Positions 40,058-46,463 of a stretch of 46,463 nucleotides of DNA are shown here, piece after piece. Made by a program: the position numbers and the translations under genes. The stretch comes from Gammaproteobacteria bacterium (lineage in GTDB: Bacteria > Pseudomonadota > Gammaproteobacteria > Burkholderiales > Burkholderiaceae_B), in assembly GCA_018812945.1 (NCBI GenBank), contig JAHJCM010000188.1:1-46463 (forward strand), given 5' to 3'. Each line of letters starts with the position of its first letter. Position 1 is the stretch's first letter. The notes below the pieces were generated by a model. It ran no database searches and was not told where the DNA came from. It was given only the letters and a program-made list of their open reading frames with translations.

Positions 40058-41650
40058 TTAATGGCGGAAGTGGCGCACACCGGTCAGCACCATCACGATA
40101 TTGCGTTCATTGGCCGCTGCAATCACTTCCTCGTCGCGCATGGAACCACCAGGCTGAATTACGCAGCTTGCGCCGGCATCCACCACCACATCCAGACCAT
40201 CACGGAAGGGGAAGAATGCATCGGATGCAACAGCGCTATCGGCCAAAGTAAGGCCTGCATTTTGTGCCTTGATGGATGCAATGCGTGCCGAATCCACACG
40301 GCTCATTTGGCCAGCACCCACACCCATGGTCATGCCGTCCTTGCAGAACACAATCGCATTGCTTTTCACGAATTTCGCACAGCGCCAGGCGAACATCAAG
40401 TCAGCCCATTGCTGCTCGGTAGGCTGACGTTTGCTGACCACTTTGATTTCACTTTGCTGAACATTGCGCTCATCGGGGCTTTGAACCAGCAAGCCACCAC
40501 CCACGCGTTTGTAATCAAACTTGTGCATGCCGGCTTCTACTGGAATTTCAAGCAGGCGAACGTTTTGTTTGGCGAAAAATACTGCGCGTGCGGCTTCATC
40601 AAACGAAGGTGCAATGACCACTTCGACAAACTGTTTCGCCACGGCTTGCGCGGTGGCTTCATCGACTGGGCGGTTAAAGGCAATAATGCCGCCAAATGCA
40701 GAAGTGGGATCTGTTTTGAACGCCTTGTGATAGGCATTCAGCGTGCCCTCAGCCACAGCCACGCCACACGGATTAGCATGCTTGATGATGACACAGGCCG
40801 GTGCATCAAATGTTTTTACGCATTCCCAGGCGGCATCGGAATCTGCAATGTTATTGAAGCTCAATTCTTTGCCTTGCAATTGGCGGTAGTTGGCCAGCAG
40901 ACCCACGGGCGCCTTGGCCTCGCGATAGAAAGCAGCACTTTGATGTGGGTTTTCGCCGTAGCGCATGTCCTGCACTTTGTGAAATTGCATGGAAAGCACT
41001 TCCGGGTATTCAATGCGAGCGGGTGTGTCCTCCAGTGCGCCTTCGGTGCCTTGAAGGCTGGTGAGGAATGCGGCAATGGCCCCATCGTAGCGCGCAGTGT
41101 GGGCGTAAGCTTTGGCAGCCAATCCACTGCGGGTTTTCAGTGTGGTTGCGCCATCGTTGCTTTTGATTTCATCGATGACTTTGCCGTAATCGGCGGGGTC
41201 AACAATGATCGTGACACCCGTGTAGTTTTTTGCAGAAGCGCGCACCATGGCCGGGCCGCCAATGTCGATATTCTCAATTGCATCTTCCAACTTTACATTG
41301 TCGCCAGCAGTCGCCTTGTCGAAGGGATACAGATTCACCGCCACCAAATCGATTGCGCCGATACCATGTTCTTCCATGGCATCCAGGTGGCTTTGCAAAT
41401 CGCGACGCGCAAGAATGCCACCGTGAATTTTGGGATGCAGTGTTTTTACGCGACCATCCATAATTTCAGGAAAGCCGGTGTGGCTGCTGACTTCTTTCAC
41501 GACCAAGCCTTTTTCAGCCAGCAGTTTGGCAGTTCCGCCAGTGGACAATATTTCCACACCGCGATCGGCCAACGCTTTGGCCAACTCAAGAATGCCGGTT
41601 TTGTCGGACACGCTCAGCAGCGCGCGTTTGATGGTTGGATTTGATGTCAT
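40058..41650 (-). CDS. purH: Bifunctional AICAR formyltransferase/IMP cyclohydrolase
   Basis: [48 protein letters not shown]. Confidence 0.98.
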   Translation of the reverse strand: MTSNPTIKRALLSVSDKTGILELAKALADRGVEILSTGGTAKLLAEKGLVVKEVSSHTGFPEIMDGRVKTLHPKIHGGILARRDLQSHLDAMEEHGIGAIDLVAVNLYPFDKATAGDNVKLEDAIENIDIGGPAMVRASAKNYTGVTIIVDPADYGKVIDEIKSNDGATTLKTRSGLAAKAYAHTARYDGAIAAFLTSLQGTEGALEDTPARIEYPEVLSMQFHKVQDMRYGENPHQSAAFYREAKAPVGLLANYRQLQGKELSFNNIADSDAAWECVKTFDAPACVIIKHANPCGVAVAEGTLNAYHKAFKTDPTSAFGGIIAFNRPVDEATAQAVAKQFVEVVIAPSFDEAARAVFFAKQNVRLLEIPVEAGMHKFDYKRVGGGLLVQSPDERNVQQSEIKVVSKRQPTEQQWADLMFAWRCAKFVKSNAIVFCKDGMTMGVGAGQMSRVDSARIASIKAQNAGLTLADSAVASDAFFPFRDGLDVVVDAGASCVIQPGGSMRDEEVIAAANERNIVMVLTGVRHFRH

Positions 41651-41694
41651 GGTTTCAGAGGCCGGTTTTGAGGCGGCCGGTAAAAAATTAATAA

Positions 41695-41949
41695 TCAGAT
41701 GAGGCCGTGTTGCTGCAATTTTTTTCGCAGTGTATTGCGGTTGATGCCCAGCATTTGGCTTGCAATGGTTTGGTTCATGTTGGCTTTCTCCATGACCACT
41801 TCGAGCATCGGTCGCTCCACGGCAGACAGCACCATGTCATAAACCGACTTGGCGCATTCACCTTCAAGATCGTCAAAGAACTTGTCCAGGTTATTGCGTA
41901 TGCACTCTGAAATGGTGATGGGACTTAGATCACTGTCATTGGGTTTCAT
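41695..41949 (-). CDS. fis: Fis-family DNA-binding protein
   Basis: 84 aa; C-terminal [29 protein letters not shown]; downstream of dusB. Confidence 0.95.
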   Translation of the reverse strand: MKPNDSDLSPITISECIRNNLDKFFDDLEGECAKSVYDMVLSAVERPMLEVVMEKANMNQTIASQMLGINRNTLRKKLQQHGLI

Positions 41950-43004
41950 GCTGCCAATCTTCTTTTTGGTGTTGGTTGGAGTGAATCTTCTGCAGCGGCG
42001 AAGTACAGCTGTCCGCTTTCTTTCCAGGCCATGAAAAACTCGTCAACAATGCGCAATTGGTCGCTGGTGGTTTGCGCCAACATGAGTTGGTCGATCACCT
42101 TGTTGTTTTTTCCGGCTGGGCCGCAAAGATACCATTGCAAATGCTTGCGGGCCGTGAGCAGACCCGTTTTTTCTCCATAAAATTCATGGTGATCACGCAA
42201 GTGATGCAACATGATTTCATGTGCTTCATCCAGTGTCGGTGCGGTGAGGCACGAACCGGTTTTCAGGTAATGCAGTACTTCTCTAAAAATCCAGGGGTTG
42301 CCTTGGGCGGCCCGGCCTATCATTAGACCGTCGGCACCGGTGTAATCCAGTACATACTTTGCCTTCTCAGGGCTGGTGATGTCGCCATTGGCTATGACCG
42401 GAATACTGACCGCCTGTTTCACTGCCTTGATGGTGTCGTACTCGGCGTCACCCGCGTATCCACAGGCACGCGTGCGGCCATGAAGCGTGAGAAGTGAAAC
42501 GCCAATAGACTCGGCCATTTGTGCAATGTGAATTGCATTTTTGTGTTCTGGTGACCAGCCGGTGCGGTATTTCAAAGTAAGTGGCACGCCGCGCTGTTCA
42601 CATTCGGCATGCACAGCTTTCAAAATCTGCTCGACCAAAATTTCGTTTTGCAATAACGCAGAACCTGCTGCAACTGCACACACTTTTTTTGCGGGGCAGC
42701 CCATGTTGATGTCGATGATTTGTGCGCCGCGTTCAATGTTGTAGGCAGCAGCATGCGCCATCATTTCCGGGTCGGCTCCCGCAATTTGTACTGCGATGGG
42801 TTTGGTTTCGCCGTAGTGGTTCAACCTGCGCGTGCTTTTGTCAGTTTTCCACAAAGCAGGGTTGCTTGCCGCCATTTCCGACACAGCATGTCCTGCGCCC
42901 AGTTTTTTGCACAACTGGCGGAAGGGGCGATCTGTCACGCCGGCCATTGGGGCCAAGAACAGATTATTTGGAAGTGTTAAATGAGCGATGCGCACGTTGC
43001 ACAA
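41946..43004 (-). CDS. dusB: tRNA-dihydrouridine synthase B
   Basis: LFLAPMAGVTDRPFR, DINMGCPAKKV, HGRTRACGY. Confidence 0.96.
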   Translation of the reverse strand: MCNVRIAHLTLPNNLFLAPMAGVTDRPFRQLCKKLGAGHAVSEMAASNPALWKTDKSTRRLNHYGETKPIAVQIAGADPEMMAHAAAYNIERGAQIIDINMGCPAKKVCAVAAGSALLQNEILVEQILKAVHAECEQRGVPLTLKYRTGWSPEHKNAIHIAQMAESIGVSLLTLHGRTRACGYAGDAEYDTIKAVKQAVSIPVIANGDITSPEKAKYVLDYTGADGLMIGRAAQGNPWIFREVLHYLKTGSCLTAPTLDEAHEIMLHHLRDHHEFYGEKTGLLTARKHLQWYLCGPAGKNNKVIDQLMLAQTTSDQLRIVDEFFMAWKESGQLYFAAAEDSLQPTPKRRLAA

Positions 43005-43167
43005 AATTTAAGCAAATTTCGAGCAGCCCATTGTAACGGGCAGGGCGATTTTATTCGACCCTAAACCTGGAAAAAAACGGAAATTTTTTACTTGACTTCT
43101 GTTTGTCAAAGTGGGCCGCAAGGCTTTGCCTGCCATGCGGGCAAAGCAAGAATTTTGGGTGTTTTGG

Positions 43168-43560
43168 TTAATCAGATTTGGACACTTGAATCAATTCGAT
43201 TTTGTAGCCGTCTGGGTCTGTTACAAACGCAATTACCGTGTTCCCTCCCTTCACCGGACCTGCAGCTCGCGTCACTTTTCCACCTGCCTGGGTGATGCGC
43301 TCGCACTGTGCATATGCGTTGTCCACAGCAATTGCAATATGTCCGTATGCGGTGCCCAATTCATAGTTGCTGACACCATGGTTGTAGGTTAATTCAAGCA
43401 CAGCGTTGTCTTGTTCGCTCCCGTAGCCTACGAAGGCCAGAGAATATCCCTGGTCTGCACGTTCGGTGGTGCGGATTACCTTCATTCCCATCACTTGGGT
43501 GTAAAAATCAATAGAACGTTGAAGGTCGCCAACGCGTAACATGGTGTGAAGAATTCTCAT
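43168..43560 (-). CDS. gloA: Lactoylglutathione lyase (glyoxalase I)
   Basis: [51 protein letters not shown]. Confidence 0.97.
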   Translation of the reverse strand: MRILHTMLRVGDLQRSIDFYTQVMGMKVIRTTERADQGYSLAFVGYGSEQDNAVLELTYNHGVSNYELGTAYGHIAIAVDNAYAQCERITQAGGKVTRAAGPVKGGNTVIAFVTDPDGYKIELIQVSKSD

Positions 43561-44312
43561 AAAACTGGTACCTCGGCTGGGTTCATCTTCGAAAGGGTTC
43601 TGTGCGGTTCTCTGTAATCGGGCATGAGGCTTTCAAGCACGGCCCAAAAGCGTGCGCTGTGGTTCATTTCCACCAGGTGCGCCAGTTCGTGGGCAATCAC
43701 GTACTCAATAAGTTTTGGCGGATAATGCACCAAGCGCCAGTTCAAACGGACTTCTCGTTTGCTGTTGCAACTGCCCCAGCGTGAACTTGGGCTGCTTAAG
43801 TGAATGGAAAAGTTGGGCAGCCGGTGTTCAAGTGCTTGTTGCTGCACCAGCTGCGTGGCCATGTGTGTGAACACGTCTTTGGCATGGGCTTTCAATACTT
43901 TCTCAATCGCTTTGTCGCGCTGAGTGAAGTTTTCGTACGCAGGCAGTACGATGCTTTTCGTCCACGGGTTGAGCAGGGCTTTGCTCCGCGTTTGCAGAAC
44001 TTCAAGTTGGTAAGCTTCGCCACGAACGGGAATGGGCTTGCCGTTATCAAGCAGGTTTGAAAGAGGAACGGTTTGCCTGCTGCGAGTTTCCCACTGCTTC
44101 AAGCGTTGCTCAATCCAGCCGGATTTCGTTGCAATGATGTTGTTTAGTTCGCTGATCGACAAGCGAAGTGGTGCTGAAATTTGCAGACCTTGATCTCCGA
44201 TCAAAAAACCCACCGACTTGCGTTTGCTGCGCTTCAGAATATAGCTGCACACTCCCCACGGCAGTTCAATGCTGCGAACTTCGGTGGGGTTGGGTGCTGC
44301 TGTTAGTTGCAT
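43557..44312 (-). CDS. M48/DUF45 (YgjP-like) metallopeptidase family protein
   Basis: [19 protein letters not shown] zinc motif; [22 protein letters not shown]. Confidence 0.9.
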   Translation of the reverse strand: MQLTAAPNPTEVRSIELPWGVCSYILKRSKRKSVGFLIGDQGLQISAPLRLSISELNNIIATKSGWIEQRLKQWETRSRQTVPLSNLLDNGKPIPVRGEAYQLEVLQTRSKALLNPWTKSIVLPAYENFTQRDKAIEKVLKAHAKDVFTHMATQLVQQQALEHRLPNFSIHLSSPSSRWGSCNSKREVRLNWRLVHYPPKLIEYVIAHELAHLVEMNHSARFWAVLESLMPDYREPHRTLSKMNPAEVPVL

Positions 44313-44315
44313 TGT

Positions 44316-45086
44316 TCAGTTGTCGCCTTTACCCACCAAAGGGGTTTCAGCGCTGGTATAGCGTTGGGGGCTGATTTTGTGCATTTCACTCTCAATCCAG
44401 TCTTCAACCACTTTCATCAGGCTGTCGGCGGTATGCCCTTCGGGTGAAATGGGCGGGCCAAAACGCAGGGTGACTGTGCCTGCTTTCTTGAAGAATCCCT
44501 TGCGTTTCCAGTATTCTCCCGCATCATGTGCCACGGGCACTACAGGGGTACCTGTGGCCACAGCCAAGCGAGTGCCGCCGGTTTTGTAGCGGCGTTTGTA
44601 GCCCACGGGCACTCGGGTGCCTTCCGGGAAAAACATCATCCAGGCACCTTCTTTCATGCGTTTGCCGGCCATGGTTTTGACTTGCTCAAAAGCTTCAACA
44701 CCATTTTTTCGATCGATCGGCACCATGCGCAACACCCACAAAGCCCAGCCGAAGAATGGTACATACTGCAATTCTTTTTTGTACACTAGGCACAGTTGGC
44801 GCGGTAACAGGTTTGCCGGGATGCCGAAGGTTTCCCAAGCAGACTGATGCTTGGCCAGGATGATGGCGCCTGTGTTGGGCAGGTGCTCCATGCCTTCAAC
44901 CTTGTACTGAATGTTGCACAGCAGGCGAAGCATTTTAATATTCAGTGCATTCCACCAACAGGCAAACACATACCTGTTGCGAATGGAAATGAAGGGGGAG
45001 ACCAAAAGTAACAGCGTTGCGTGAATGGGTGTGTACACCACTACGTAAACAAAAAACAGGATAGAACCAATGAAGGATCTCACCAC
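44316..45086 (-). CDS. plsC: 1-acyl-sn-glycerol-3-phosphate acyltransferase
   Basis: AKHQSAWETF (HX4D-like: H-Q-S-A-W-E), FFPEGTR, PVVPVAHDAG. Confidence 0.9.
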   Translation of the reverse strand: MVRSFIGSILFFVYVVVYTPIHATLLLLVSPFISIRNRYVFACWWNALNIKMLRLLCNIQYKVEGMEHLPNTGAIILAKHQSAWETFGIPANLLPRQLCLVYKKELQYVPFFGWALWVLRMVPIDRKNGVEAFEQVKTMAGKRMKEGAWMMFFPEGTRVPVGYKRRYKTGGTRLAVATGTPVVPVAHDAGEYWKRKGFFKKAGTVTLRFGPPISPEGHTADSLMKVVEDWIESEMHKISPQRYTSAETPLVGKGDN

Positions 45087-45110
45087 GGGCCTCCGAACTA
45101 GTTTTAGTTG

Positions 45111-45674
45111 TTATCGATTGTTTGCGAATGGATCATCGGGCACCAAATACTCGGCGACAGCAGTCAGATTGTCGAACACCAAGGTGCCTTTGGGCAATTC
45201 GTCTTTGCTTTTTTCAAGAGTTTTTTTGCCTTTGCCGGTTTTGACCAGAAATGTGCTACAGCCCATGCTGGCCCCGGCTTGCAAGTCGCGAAGTGAATCG
45301 CCCACGCAAGGCACGCCTTCCAGGTTAAAGCCTGTACGTGCCTGAATTTCCTGAAACAGGCCTGGTTTGGGCTTGCGGCAATTGCATTTGTCATCGGGGC
45401 CATGTGGGCAGAAGAAGATGCCCTCAATGTGCCCGCCAGCCACGCCAGCCAATTCATGCATTTTTTTGTGCATGGCCGAAAGCGTTTCAAGATCGAACAT
45501 GCCGCGCGAAATGCCACTTTGATTGGTGGCCACTACCAGGCGAAAACCCCCGCGATTCAATCGCGCTAGGGCCTCCATGCTGCCAGGAATCGGAATCCAT
45601 TCATCCACGGATTTGATGTACTCGTCCGAGTCTTCATTGATGACGCCATCCCGATCCAGCACGATGAGTTTCAT
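45111..45674 (-). CDS. gmhB: D-glycero-beta-D-manno-heptose-1,7-bisphosphate 7-phosphatase
   Basis: MKLIVLDRDGVINEDSDEYI; FFCPHGPDDKCNCRKPKPG zinc-binding loop. Confidence 0.93.
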   Translation of the reverse strand: MKLIVLDRDGVINEDSDEYIKSVDEWIPIPGSMEALARLNRGGFRLVVATNQSGISRGMFDLETLSAMHKKMHELAGVAGGHIEGIFFCPHGPDDKCNCRKPKPGLFQEIQARTGFNLEGVPCVGDSLRDLQAGASMGCSTFLVKTGKGKKTLEKSKDELPKGTLVFDNLTAVAEYLVPDDPFANNR

Positions 45675-45701
45675 GAACTTTCCTTACTGTTTGTTTGGGC
45701 T

Positions 45702-46463
45702 TTAAACGGCCAACTGGGAAATATCGGCCACACGGTTCATCAAACCATGCATGTGTTTCAACAAAGCAAGGCGATTGTTTTTCAGCGCTTCGTTGTTGTC
45801 CATGACCATGACGTTTTCAAAGAAGGCGTCTACATTGGCTTTCAATGGAGCCAGAACCAGCAAGGCTTGCTGGTAATCACCCTGTTCGAATGCCCGTGTG
45901 GCATGTGGCTCCACTTCTTTCACTTGTGTGGCTAGTGCTTTTTCTGCGTCTACCTGCAACAGGCTTGTATCCACCTCAGCAGAGCCCACCTCGGTTTTCT
46001 TCAAAATATTGGTAATGCGTTTGTTGGCCGCAGCAAGGGCTTGCGATTCAGGCAACTGCGAGAAGGCACGCACTGCCTCTAGGCGCTTGGGCAGGTCGGC
46101 GAACTGGCTTGGGTTTTGGCTGAGAACCGATTCAACTTCAGCGGTGGAATAGCCTTGGTCTTTCAGGTAACCGCGCAGGCGGTCTTGAATAAACTTTTCC
46201 AAACCATCCAGATCAATTTTGAAATCGGGGTAGTCGACGAACAACATACTCGCTGTGGTCAGCATGCGATTCAAATCCAGGTTCAGGTTTTTCTCGATCA
46301 CCATGCGAATCACGCCCAAGGCGTGGCGGCGCAAGGCGAAGGGGTCTTTGTCGCCAGTCGGGATCAGGCCGATACCGTAAATACCCACCAGGGTTTCCAG
46401 TTTGTCAGCCAGTGCGGCTGCAACACCCACGGGGTTGCGTGGCAACTGGTCGCCGGCAAAACG
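45702..46463 (-). CDS. glyS: Glycyl-tRNA synthetase beta subunit, C-terminal part (5' end lies beyond the window)
   Basis: LVGIYGIGLIPTGDKDPFALRRHALGVIRM; VMVMDNNEALKNNRLALLKHMHGLMNRVADISQL. The listed ORF start at 46445 is internal; the frame runs off the window edge. Confidence 0.93.
   Translation of the reverse strand, partial: RFAGDQLPRNPVGVAAALADKLETLVGIYGIGLIPTGDKDPFALRRHALGVIRMVIEKNLNLDLNRMLTTASMLFVDYPDFKIDLDGLEKFIQDRLRGYLKDQGYSTAEVESVLSQNPSQFADLPKRLEAVRAFSQLPESQALAAANKRITNILKKTEVGSAEVDTSLLQVDAEKALATQVKEVEPHATRAFEQGDYQQALLVLAPLKANVDAFFENVMVMDNNEALKNNRLALLKHMHGLMNRVADISQLAV

Noticed and set aside
40046-41644. 532-aa open reading frame antisense to nearly all of purH
   Set aside because: It is in exact codon register with purH, so its openness only requires that purH avoid TTA, CTA and TCA codons, which is expected from codon bias. 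No recognisable protein family, and purH is unambiguous.
39482-43004. dusB-fis-purH-ruvC-ruvA block as a novel arrangement
   Set aside because: As far as I recall this order is common in betaproteobacteria, so it is ordinary synteny.

Overview
The window looks like a core-genome segment of a Burkholderiales-type betaproteobacterium. A Limnobacter-like origin is a guess from gene content and order. It is densely coded on both strands. I saw no CRISPR array, no IS or transposase gene, no phage genes and no rRNA. Recognisable blocks are: maeB; patatin; pabB-pabC fusion; Na+/H+ antiporter plus mgtE; a double glycosyltransferase fusion; ribE-ribD-nrdR-glyA; tyrS; M23 peptidase-anmK; a LuxR-type response regulator and histidine kinase pair; a FabR-like TetR / HAD-UbiA fusion / GT39 operon; a secreted galactose/glyoxal-oxidase-like (AA5) protein with a small secreted partner; tRNA-Met(CAT); a YeeE/YedE transporter; the complete ybgC-tolQRAB-pal-cpoB cluster; a WS/DGAT acyltransferase; dusB-fis-purH-ruvCAB; gloA; a YgjP-like metallopeptidase; plsC; gmhB; and a 5'-truncated glyS. 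The best candidate for something undescribed is the 22.2-29.1 kb neighbourhood. There, a probable copper-radical oxidase keeps all five expected active-site residues by eye. It overlaps a secreted partner of unknown family built from an internal duplication. The pair converges on a polyprenyl-phosphate-sugar / glycosyltransferase operon. All homology statements come from reading the translations; no search was run.
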